A stretch of 64,000 nucleotides of DNA, taken from assembly GCA_029531795.1 (NCBI GenBank), contig JAPEIS010000001.1:2480001-2544000 (forward strand). The letters run 5' to 3'. Position numbers and translations under genes: made by a program. The notes under the pieces are model-generated. The model made no database searches and was not told the origin of the DNA. It saw nothing but the letters and a program-made list of their open reading frames with translations. The DNA is from Sclerotinia nivalis. Lineage: Eukaryota; Ascomycota; Leotiomycetes; Helotiales; Sclerotiniaceae. This document shows positions 46,369-58,851 of the stretch, piece by piece. Each line of letters begins with the position of its first letter. The stretch's first letter is position 1.

Positions 46369-49300
46369 GATAAAAGAATTGCTGTAGTGACAATACCTGA
46401 TTGTGCCGTAGAGCTAACAGTTGTGATAGTTTATGAATAGAGAAAGATTGACTCTCACAAAGCTCCAACACTTCTATGTGCGGTCTTTCTATCTCTGCAA
46501 TGTCATATAAATATATCTTGAAGAAAACGGTATGGGCTGGAATATCAAAACAAAAGGAAACAACAGGAAATTGAAAATAAGAGATGTATGGTATGAGAAA
46601 GACACGAAGGAAAATCTTCATTCGGGGAGAGCATGCACAACCTCTTTTCTCAAACCATGCAGCCCTCAAGTTGTTCGGTCCATGTAAAGCTTCTTTAGGA
46701 CGTGATCGACTACTTTTGCAGGGGCGTCTGCGGGTGAATTTAAAGTTATATTTTTGCGTTCATATCCAATTAGTCTGGGATTCAAGCGCCAAGTTTACCC
46801 TTTTAGCTTTGGTCCCATAGTTCATCCTTCCCTACTCGCTGCCAGCCTCTCTCCACAATCTAGCACCATGCTTGAAATAGTTTAAAATCTCCCTACGGAC
46901 CAAACAGTGGCGACAGTGGCACGTTGATCAGGTCACGCTTCTGGTTTTTGTCGATGAAACGGGCAATTTGTTTATACTTTTATTTACCAGGAGTAAATGC
47001 TTGATCGATTGTATCCATGATTTGCATTCTTCATCTCTTACAAATCTGCAGAAGCAATGCTACAGCTCCTGCTTGAGATTCAATTTTAAAACTTCTGGAT
47101 CCCCCTATTATGTTGGAATTGCGGCGTATTGTAAGCAGTGCGTACAATAATAGTGATGACCCCAGAAACAATGACGAATTAGAGTAAAAAGAGCTTAGAT
47201 ACGCTGGGATATCTCCACCAATAGCCGCATTCTGGTCATCCATGCATGAATCGAGATTTGAGCTGCTGAGAATGATTCGATGATAGGAAATCAGAATTCA
47301 GGAGAACCTTGTTTGGCGGAGTGAGTGCGTGGGGCGCGGGAAAAGACCCTCTCTTTACCTAGATGTGCAGGTTTCAGCTATTTGGGATTCTTAAGTTCTA
47401 GAACTTGTTCAACCATTCAAAATTGACGAAGGCTTGCAATTGATTGTATGGTAATCTTATACTCTACTCTGTAAGATGACTCCTTCCCATCAAAGCCGCA
47501 CAGTACAAATTCTATTGTAACTGTAATCGTACATTGAGGTAGGCGAGTGAGTAACCGAGGTATTTCGCTAACCACCATGCCAAGCTTTTATTTAGGGAAT
47601 CCATACAAACGCTCCACTACCGGCGTTAGGTTTCACGAATATTTATATTTACTTATTATCTACAACTCAACAAAAAAGAACTTCCTTTTATCATGTTAGC
47701 ATTGCTCAACCTGCTGCATATACAGACTTACAGACTTACACCAATCCCTAATCACAGCAACTAATGTTTAAAGCACAGTACATAAGGAATCTCTCGGTGA
47801 TGTTCACATCAATCAGCATCCTAAACACATTACGTACCGCAATATATTTACATCCACAATATATAATCTATCAACCAGCCCCTGCCAAGGTGGCAATTTT
47901 CCGATACATCCATTAATCTGATAATGAATATCATCTCACTTTGAATATACTCGAGTACACAAATATGGCTGGCTGAATGTTCAATTCGTGCGTGGTTGAT
48001 ATCCAATTGGTTCTATTCAGATGCGAAACATCAAAGTTGCCGAATTTGCGGACTGGGCTTGTGGCGTAAAATGCAATCGGCTCGAGAGTAGGTCGGCGAT
48101 TACCAGTGCCATTTCAAGATTTCCGTTAGGGGTTTTAATGCGAAGTGTGCTATCTTCGTGCTGACTAGAGTTTGGACCGCATCCATGAACGATCAAATCT
48201 GGGGGAGCATCCTCTCAGTATATACTTTTGACGAGTGGCGGTCGGTGCGAAAGTGATACTAAGTACGTTTCTCTATTCTTTATATTGATTGAGTCCAAGC
48301 TAATGAACTGGGCAAACAGATACTGCCTCTATTCACTATTCGATTCGTACGTACTGATACCTCAAGTATAAGAGACGAAGGGACCGGATGCTAGACAAGG
48401 ATATGTCGGCGGAGAGATGGTGGAAGGAAATGAACTACGGCGCAAATGGACCACTGCAGATACGAACTGAAAAGGATTTTTCTTCATTCCATCGCTCCAG
48501 AAGGGCAGCAAGGGGTTAAAGATACTCAGGTAAGCTTACAATCAGGCGTTCTTTGACGATCGGCATCGGTACATAGTAGGCTTGTAAGATGGATCACAAT
48601 CCTCCATCTTACGTTTATGTACGCGTCCATCCATAATATCAATGGAAAAGTGGCATCAAGGTTCACTGGGAGCCATGGAGGAGTTTTCCAGCCAACTACA
48701 GAAGAAGACTTATCACGAGTGTGGGATGCGCGCCAGTAGTTCTTCTGTCGCTTTCCATCTGTTTTCATCGCCTGTCTTACTTGCACACCAAAATTTATGC
48801 TCTTCCTCGGATATCCTACTATATTCTCTTTCAATATTTTATTTACTATTGCAAGTTTCCCGTGTACATAATCATATGCGAGAGTCAATTGAAGTTGCCT
48901 TGATCAAACTTGTAATTATAACATTAAATGGAAGAATTGTTTCGATCAAAAATGTCCGCACCGCGCGCCATACTAATTCCTGCTTCTCCAAATGCGAATC
49001 ACAACACATGCATCGTTTCTCCTCATTAAGCTTTGGGATTGGCTTCATTTTTCTCTTTGTATTGGCCTGTAGTAGCATAAAAAAATAGGATTTATATTTC
49101 TGAAATTCTGATGAATAATGCATAATTCTGCCATGGAACGTCTCGAGGACTCGAACAGAACCCTTGAGGAGTTTGGGAGTTGAGTTAGCTGCATTTGTGT
49201 TCTCGATAGAGTTGACGAGGTCTAGATTAATCGATGCACCGAGGAAAAACAGCTCTCCTGCCTTTTCCAGGAGCTGAGACTTGTGTGTGAATAAAGATCG

Positions 49301-49761
49301 ATGATTGATGATGGTGAAAGAAAACAGAGCAGTGAAAAAGCCCCAAGATTGCTGAGATTCACGCTCGGGATTTGGTGTGTGTGGACTTATGAGGCTACCA
49401 TGGTTATATGTTTAGGTTCATGTTCGATTATTGATGCACCCGGAACGTCTGGAAGGGGAATTTGTCTACAAGAAGCACATGGAATAAGGCATCATTTCGT
49501 GTGTAGATGTGAGAAAGAAATTTGTAAGATGAGGCGAATCAGACCATTTAATCTCAATAATGGAAAATGAAGATAGATTTCCCTAATATCATCATATTCA
49601 TCCGCTAGCTACATGACTTATGTGCATGCGACTCTAAATCTTTTGCTCTGTCTATCTAAAGCCTGTAAAAAAACGCCCCGAATGTTGTCCATTTGAAATT
49701 TTGTTGATTCCAAAAGGCATGATCCAATCACGCCGTCAAATCTAATGTACGAATAAGCAAT
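46369..49761. other. gene-poor intergenic region
   Basis: 3.4 kb without a supported gene. A plus-strand frame of 148 codons (48642-49088) overlaps a similar minus-strand frame and has no domain; it is probably chance. The motif GTTCGAGTCC at 49146-49155 (minus) resembles a tRNA B box but no cloverleaf fits around it. The stretch next to 46369 holds the acyltransferase promoter. Confidence 0.5.
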
Positions 49762-51838
<2,077 letters not shown>

Positions 51839-53240
51839 ATCTGCGGTTTAAGATAGCAAAAGATAAGCTATTCTAGAATTCGAGGGAAGAATTGAGGATA
51901 TTAGAAAGTCCTCTAAGGTTGTAATATTGTATGGAGAGAAGAGAAAACTGGAGAGGAAAAGATGGATAGAAAGCGAGAGAGAGCAAGGAAGTTAGAGAAG
52001 AGCGAGTATAAATAAGAGATATAGAACAAACAAGGACGATATTAATTCTAATTCTAAGCTTCTTATTAAAATAATGTGCCTACCAAGAGAATTAAATAAT
52101 TTTTTTTTTCTTTACTAAAGCTTTCACTATCCTCTCAATCGCCTTGTATGGAACCCTATTCGGGACAAAAGTGACCTAGGGAAAATGACGTGCTCGGTAG
52201 GTCTTCATCTTACAAAGACGCGTATGTTAATGATAATGACACGTAAGGCTATCAAACTATTAATCCAGATTAGATGATGTTTATATGGGGAAAATGTTTG
52301 ATAACCTTGAATGAAGTGGGAAAGAAAGGATAAGGGGGTGAAAATATAAAAATGGATTAGTTATACCCATATAGGTAAAAAGCAACGTAGACGGTAAATC
52401 ATTTGTCAGAATGATCAGGAAACTTTAAGGAGATGGTGAATCGTAATACTAATTATAATAGATACCTATTTAGATATATCTAATTACCAATTGGAAGGGT
52501 ATATATGTCTCGGAATCTTTGAATCTTTGAGCATAGCATTCTACCATCTAACATCTTGGGTATGATAGGTAATGTTCAGATCAATGTTGCTTCTCATGGA
52601 TTGAATGCCAAGATCTTTTCAGAGCTGTTTCATAGTACCCGTGTACCACCTAATGCTTGTTTAAACCCCATTTGATTTTCCTCTTTGGATTGGAAGAAAG
52701 AAACATTTCTCCCCTTTCTCCGCGGGTCTTCAACCATGGGCTACTCTGCTTGATAGATTAGATGGTACAGGCCCTGTCAATTCTGTTGAAAAATTATGTT
52801 TCAACGTGGATCGTTTCTCCAGTTATCCGGTATGAAGTCATCAAGGTGTCTTGCTTTTTCATAAGGATCTTCTGGGATCTTTATATGTGTAACAAAATTA
52901 TATATGCATATGCCTCTTCGACCGTGATCCAAGCAGATTCTGAAACAGTTTGCAGATTTATACGGTCCGGGGTACTTTCGCTTCAGGTTCAGGAGAAGTA
53001 CGTAGGTATGATTCGAAGGAAAAGAAAGAAAGAGATGTGAATGATTGATCAGTGTCACGTGAATGACGATATAATGCCCTCATCTATCGTTATCATCTTA
53101 TCGTTATCTCCATACGTTCACGGACAATCGGGCTCGGTATTTACCGTCCTTTATTTCAATGCTTGTGGAAGTTTGAAGTGACAAAACTTTTGGATTTGAA
53201 ATATCATGCTCTTTTCTCCCAAACAATATACTACAACAAG
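51839..53240. other. divergent intergenic region between MET3 and ISD11
   Basis: 1.4 kb serving as promoter for both genes. Near MET3 is a purine-rich leader (51880-52030, GAGAGA-like). The rest is AT-rich, with a TCACGTGA palindrome at 53055-53062 on the ISD11 side. I did not find a clear CYS3-type (ATGRYRYCAT) site by eye. Confidence 0.55.
53055..53062. promoter_or_regulatory. TCACGTGA palindrome, E-box (Cbf1/USF-like) candidate
   Basis: A perfect 8-bp palindrome containing CACGTG, 178 bp upstream of the ISD11 start. Bound by basic helix-loop-helix factors in other fungi (established for the motif). Function here is inferred. Confidence 0.55.
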
Positions 53241-53975
53241 ATGTCAGTAGTATCAGGTTTAAAAGGCGAAGCTTCGCAACAAGCTCGTTCGCTGGTAAGT
53301 AATCACAAATGGTGCTATGCAAATGGTTGCCACTCAAAATATCACAAAGCTGTTGATGCCAAGCTACGAGAGGGAATGCGAGCTTGACATATAACGAATA
53401 CTTACTTCTGACTTATAGTATCGACAATTATTAAGACAAGGCAGCCAATTCACAGCATACAATTTCCGAGAATATGCGAAACGTAGGACGAGGGACTCAT
53501 TCAGAGAACACAAGGATGTTCAAGATGAGAGGAAAATCCAAGAATTGATGCAGAAAGGACTGAAGGAACTACAAACCTTGAAGGTACGCTAAGTTATATA
53601 TTGGCAGAGAAGTCGATACGAAATTGGCAGACCTGTGTTGGTATTGAGAGTCTGGAATTTGTGGCGCGGTTTGGAGGGGGCATGCGGATAGATGAGGTTG
53701 AGCATCAATTGAAGGTATAATTGCTGACGGTCTACGCAACAGAGGCAAACTGTTGTCAGTCAGTTCTTCCAAATCGATCGATTAGTGGTTGAAGGTGGAA
53801 AGTCGGTATGTGTTCGCAGGAGATCTTTTGCACGAGGAGAAGTGATGTTGATTTTCACTATAGGGAAAGCAATCCGGGAATAGAAATGACATAGTAAGAC
53901 AAAAGGACACAGGGTAAGGAATTCTCCTCTTGTTAGGCGTCTAATTTTTGGCTCACATTACATAGATGGGACTGA
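53241..53975 (+). CDS. ISD11: ISD11 (LYRM4) LYR-motif iron-sulfur assembly factor
   Basis: Five exons: 53241-53294, 53419-53583, 53743-53805, 53864-53913 and 53966-53975, total 114 codons (113 aa); introns are 124, 159, 58 and 52 bp. The LYR motif is split exactly by intron 1: exon 1 ends ...QARSL, and exon 2 starts YRQLLRQG. The rest reads [16 protein letters not shown], a helical [14 protein letters not shown], then [20 protein letters not shown] and a terminal GKQSGN...KDTGWD. The last exon is 10 nt, adding only the closing base of Gly, Trp and Asp before the stop. Family role: Isd11 stabilises the cysteine desulfurase Nfs1 with acyl carrier protein in the mitochondrial matrix, delivering persulfide sulfur to Isu1 for Fe-S cluster synthesis. 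The exons are too short for ordinary ORF calling. The splice frame restores the family length. Confidence 0.93.
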
Positions 53976-54613
53976 TGTATCTCGGATGATTGTGGATTGT
54001 GGACATGAGGAAGTGCTATGGAGTAGAGACGTTTGGGCCAGGGCAAATGTATCACTACACACGGAGTTCGATCGCACTTTGGTGTCTGTCCGGCGAGACA
54101 TTCTTATACCAAGTAATTCAGAAAATATCACCTCTCAGCCAGAAACCCTGCTTAAACGATGCTTGAGCTGGCACATAGCTCATACAATCGTTCCATAAAT
54201 GCACACCAAGACCCTTCTTTTAGGATTATGGGAGAGAGTTTGAAGCAGATATGGTACCTATTCAACAAGACTTTCATTGCGCCAAATCATAATTTGGGTT
54301 CGGATAAAATCATCAAATATGTCATCAACTATAGATAAATTGAACTCGTGTGTGTCTTCAAGAATTCTTACCTGCTAAAAACATTGGAAATGTCAGGTCT
54401 TTTACCCCGGCCTAAAGTTGTTAGTGTACGTCACGTGATCAATACACCTATTGTTCGATTTGCTTTGGATGTCACTTCCCTCATTTTCTAATTTCCTCCG
54501 CACTTTCCAATTATCTACTAATTGGATAGCTATAGCAAGCAGGTATGTAGATTCGAGTGAAGCGATTCGAATTTCATTCAATTATAATCATAATTGTGTA
54601 CTCAATTGCTAAT
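53976..54613. other. intergenic, promoter of downstream gene
   Basis: Holds the 3' flank of ISD11 and the promoter of the gene starting at 54614, with a TCACGTGA palindrome at 54431-54438. A 70-codon frame (53986-54198) has no features. Confidence 0.55.
54431..54438. promoter_or_regulatory. TCACGTGA palindrome, E-box (Cbf1/USF-like) candidate
   Basis: Second perfect copy in the window, 175 bp upstream of the ATG of the following gene, nearly the same offset as the copy before ISD11. Inferred shared bHLH control. Confidence 0.55.
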
Positions 54614-57412
54614 ATGCCTTTTACAGCTTTACGTCGCACAGCCTGGCGTCGCATCATCCAGTCCTCCGACGACTCTGAACAGGACCACAACAATACAAAG
54701 TCTCACAAAATTATACCGGATGATAGTGCAACAGATTCAAGGTCTAAAAATCAGTGTGGCCCATTAAGCTCAAGCCCTACCGCGTCTGAAGCATCTTCAC
54801 TTACGATAAACACTCCGGTTCGCAAGTCAAAAATAGTAACATTCAAGCTTGATCCTATCGTTCTCCAGATAATCGTCTCTTCCTCGAGTAATTTCCATAG
54901 ACCTTCACGAAACGTTGATATGCCCGCTGTAAGTTATTACGAATTGCATTCTCGTGCATAATTGGCCGATCATTATTATACTTTCGTCTCATTTGTGAAG
55001 CTGTTATATATCAATTCGCACACTTTCACGGGTTTACTTGTTTAAAGGCTGACGTTTTATCTACAGTACCGAACAGGTGGAAGGCGGCAGAATCGCACGG
55101 GTTATGTCGACCATGATATACTCGAGGGTATTCCAGTAAGACAATGGCGCCGCGAATACGTCACAGTAGCACCTCCACCTCCGCAGGAGAGCAATGCCAC
55201 TCAAAATGATATTTGGGCATCAGAGCTGCCATGGGGAATGCCAAAAGACTCTCACCTACTGCCGCAACACAGCCAAGATTTGCTACGCGCCGCTCGATCT
55301 GGAAGGATATATAAACGACCTGCTCCTATGGACGAAGAAGAACAAGATCTCGAACCCACTCTAGGAGACAAGCCAGACAAGAAGGAGGATGAAACAAAGG
55401 ATAGCGGTTTTACGGCTCGTGCCTGGAAGCAGATTCCTGGTCATCAGACCGCTTCGGATATGGACTTTCTGGCTAAAAGAAGGAAGGGATTGGGATCTGC
55501 AGTTCCCCAGCCAGCTCCAGTTCCAACGGTTATACAAACTACAGTCCGTAGGACGGATGCTGCAGGCAATGAGTATCTGGAGAAGGTTATTGTACCTCAT
55601 GGTCAAACTGTCGTAGGCGATGTTGTTTCTCAAACAACCATTCCAGATCCAAATGCGGTAGAGGGTACACCATTCCGACGCAAGGGTCCAGTAGGCAAGA
55701 AAGGGAAACGAGGTCCCGGCAGGGGACGAAAGAAGATAGTTCCTACTTCTACACCTAATGTAACTAGCGAACCATCAGCTCAAAATGGTGATGCAAGCAA
55801 CTCTAATTTAGGGGTTGATGTAAGTTACCGACTAGTTCTTGGAAAGTCTGTGGGGGTTTCGTTGACAATATCACAGGGAATGAAAATTGACGGTGAAGGC
55901 AATACAACACTGGCGAAGAACCTCGATACTGAGATGATAGATGACTCAAACCCAGCTTCGGATGATGATGACGGCGATGAAGGCGACCAAGGGGATGAAG
56001 ATGACGATTCGGTTGATGTTCTTAACTCGCCATCAAGGCCGCATAGGGACTCATCTCAAGATCGTAACATGCCGATTATGCAAGAAGTTCCAAAATTGAG
56101 CAACGCTGATATCACGATGGGCGGCACTGACAATGACGGACCCACAAAATCAGATCTAGAAAGAGTAAAGGACGAAGGAAAATTCGGTAGTCCATTGAAG
56201 CAAATAGCGCTAACTACATCCACTGTCAATACTCCTCTGGTATCACCGACTGGGACCACCGTACAGGAGCCCAATTTCTTCGCCACAGGGAATATTGATA
56301 TCCCACCAGCTCCTATTGAAAAGATAAATCAAGAAATGCTATCTTTAGCAGAAGTAACCGCCCCAATCGAGCTACCCCCAATTCCACCACATCCCACTAA
56401 AGAGCATGAGGAAGTATCCATAGGACTCCGTGCCGAAGAAGAGGAGGAAGAAAAAATGCTTCTTGACATTCTCGAAAGTGCGGAGGATGCGGAGAGTGCC
56501 CAGATTGGCGCAGCAATGCCGATAAAAAACGAGAGTCTAACTCCTGTTGTTCCGGATCCAATCCAGGTTTTCGCCACAGCTTCGAATTCACCGCCAGCTG
56601 AAGTGAGAAGTCCTCAAAACGTTGCAGTGCCTTCCTCAATACCTGCTGTCGAAGAACCACCTACCGTACCTACTTTAGCCACGGCTTTTATTGATTCTTC
56701 AATCAGAGAAGAGCAGCCATTAGCTTCCACATCTTCCGCTTCTCCAGTCAAGGAGGAGCCGCCAATTGCCTCAAATTCACCACCTGCTACAATATCGGAA
56801 GTTGCTGAACCCATTGAACCCACTGAACCCGTTGAGCCTACTGAGCCTACTGAGCCTACTGAGCCTACTGAGCCTACTGAGCCTACTGAGCCTACTGAGC
56901 CTACTGAGCCTACTGAGCCTACTGAGCCTACTGAGCCTACTGAACCTACTGAACCTACTCAACCTACTCAACCTACTCAACCTATTGAACCCACCGAGGC
57001 CGCTGCATCACCCACTGAGCCTACTGAAGCAGCCAAGCAAACTCCACCAACCAACTTAAACGAGTCAAATCAGCCAGGCGTGGCAAATGAGTCAACGGAA
57101 CTGGAAATAGTAAATGAATCAAATGAGACGGACGTGGTAAATGAGTTGAACGTACCCTCAGAGCCAATCAAACCCGCAACCGAGGATGATGATGATGATG
57201 ACTTCCCTGATTTACTAGGCGGTCTAGAGAGGAATCTCTATGGTGACTTACAGCCTTTTGCTGCCCCTCCAGTATCAATAGCACCAGAAAAATTGGTTCC
57301 GTCAGAGCCTACAGAAGAAAGTCACGCATTTCCCAAGGAGGCGGGAAACGATTTAATTACAGAAGAGAAGGAGAAGGATGAAGAGGTGAAAGAAGAGACC
57401 TCAACATCCTGA
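54614..57412 (+). CDS. probable nuclear protein of unknown function with EPT repeat
   Basis: Exons 54614-54928, 55067-55819 and 55877-57412. Intron 1 is 138 bp (GTAAGT/CTACAG). Intron 2 (55820-55876, GTAAGT...CACAG) is 57 bp without a stop, so the frame reads through it; spliced length is 867 residues, unspliced 886. The N-terminus MPFTALRRTAWRRI is basic. A conserved-looking block follows across intron 1 (YRTGGRRQNRTGYVDHDI, then VRQWRREYVTV and WGMPKDSHLLPQHSQ). Next comes a basic cluster (KGPVGKKGKRGPGRGRKK, AT-hook-like GRGRKK, about residue 315), acidic runs and an (EPT)n tract of about 17 units. A patch DDDDDDFPDLLGGLERNLYG precedes an acidic C-terminus. I do not recognise the family; basic and AT-hook-like patches suggest chromatin association, which is inference. 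The ATG at 54614 was chosen over a GTG at 54557. Confidence 0.8.
56834..56986 (+). repeat. coding minisatellite, GAGCCTACT x12 plus five variants
   Basis: Twelve identical 9-bp units encode Glu-Pro-Thr (56834-56941), then two GAACCTACT, two CAACCTACT and one CAACCTATT. Identity at synonymous sites indicates recent expansion and likely length polymorphism between strains. Confidence 0.95.
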
Positions 57413-57988
57413 GATTATGATTACGTGTACGTGTATTATGGATATGTTTGATGTTCACCTACTTATTTGGGCTACGATATGCCTGATGATTGATTGTATT
57501 ATATTTCTTGCAGCCAGGATAATGCACAATGGCGCAACAGGCGTAAGTGTATTATTATCCAGATATTATGGATATAATACGGCCGGTTCTATAGTCCTGT
57601 TTGTTTCTTTGTATATATATAGATTGGTAGTAACTTCATACCGTTTTATCACATCAACTCTAGCTGGAACTTGTGAAAGTCAACTCAGCTCGTTCATCTC
57701 ACTCAAAATATTATCAAATTCTACGAAGTCAACATCATTCTTTCAAAGCGACTCGGATAGATCAGTTATTCTATTTAACAAAATAAAATATATTCACTTT
57801 GAAGAATTCAATATATTATTATACTCATTCCAAGATTAGATTCCCAAAATCCCAAAATCTTAACTATAATTATTTTATTTTGTTCTCTTCTCTTTTCTTT
57901 TCTTCTCTCTTTTCTTCTCTCCTCTCTTTTCTTTCCTTCTCTCTTTTCTTCTCTCCTCTCCCGGATATTAATTATCCTTCCTTTCTTT

Positions 57989-58154
57989 TATTTCTATTTC
58001 TATTTCTATTTCTATTTCTATTTCTATTTCTATTTCTATTTCTATTTCTATTTCTATTTCTATTTCTATTTCTATTTCTATTTCTATTTCTATTTCTATT
58101 TCTATTTCTATTTCTATTTCTATTTCTATTTCTATTTCTATTTCTATTTCTATT
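57989..58154. repeat. hexanucleotide array (TTTCTA), about 27 units
   Basis: About 166 bp of nearly perfect TTTCTA repeats, the purest long array in the window. It encodes FLFLF or RNRNRN runs in two frames. Confidence 0.97.
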
Positions 58155-58194
58155 CATTGTATTTATATATATACTATATCATACCATACTATAC

Positions 58195-58227
58195 TATATC
58201 ATATCATATCATATCATATCATATCAT
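58195..58227. repeat. ATATC pentamer array
   Basis: About six to seven ATATC units directly downstream of the hexamer array; preceded by related ATACC/ATACT units. Confidence 0.88.
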
Positions 58228-58851
58228 AACATTCCTTTCGAATTCCTTAGGTTCCGTATTTATTATTTACTATACTCTTTTGTAATTTCATCTCCTGTCT
58301 CTCTTTAAAATACTATGAAGAAAATCAATTCCTTATATTTGTTTAGATTGACTCGATTTGAAAGTATATATGTAGATACACACGCTATGATTCTTCATTG
58401 CAATAACATCATCATTCAAAAGCATAATATAGCCCTTCATCTATTGAGATATCAATTCACTTCATTATGATCTACATTTCACATCCCAAATATAAATAAA
58501 TAAGAACATTGATTTAATGTGTATTTCTTAATCTTTATGTGACTATTTCGTACAACCTTGCCAAATAACTAACTTCTTTCATAGCTCATTTTTGCTGGGT
58601 CACAAAAGCACCATACTTGTAAATGAAGCTGATATGCATTAATCGACATGATAGTCATTTTAAACTTCTCTTCATTTCTTCCATCCATACATAAAGAAAA
58701 AGTTCGTAAAGAAAAAAGAAAAATAAGATAGTAAAAGAAAACATTGGTTTCCATTGAATACAATCAAAATGTCAAAAAGAAAGCAAGTCTAGAAGCGAAA
58801 ATTTGGGTTTGAGCTTAACGCTCGATGCATTGTACTCGATTCTCACCAGAA

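Larger units (their letters stand above)
57413..58851. other. convergent intergenic region with large hexamer array
   Basis: Between the 3' ends of the previous gene and the mucin-like gene. It includes CT-rich runs (57870-57960, TTCTCTCCTCTC type), the TTTCTA array (57989-58154) and an ATATC array (58195-58227). No gene is supported; the long open frame at 57799-58308 is the hexamer repeat translated as Phe-Leu. Confidence 0.65.

Noticed and set aside
48642..49088. 148-codon plus-strand frame
   Set aside because: Overlaps similar-sized minus-strand frames, no domain, irregular composition.
49120..49200. Possible tRNA (GTTCGAGTCC B box on the minus strand)
   Set aside because: No T-stem pairing and no matching A box or acceptor stem could be built around it.
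56777..56980. Antisense frame of Arg-Leu-Ser repeats
   Set aside because: Reverse strand of the EPT minisatellite inside a well-supported gene.
57799..58308. 169-codon plus-strand frame rich in Phe-Leu
   Set aside because: It is the translated TTTCTA hexamer array with AT-rich ends, not a protein.
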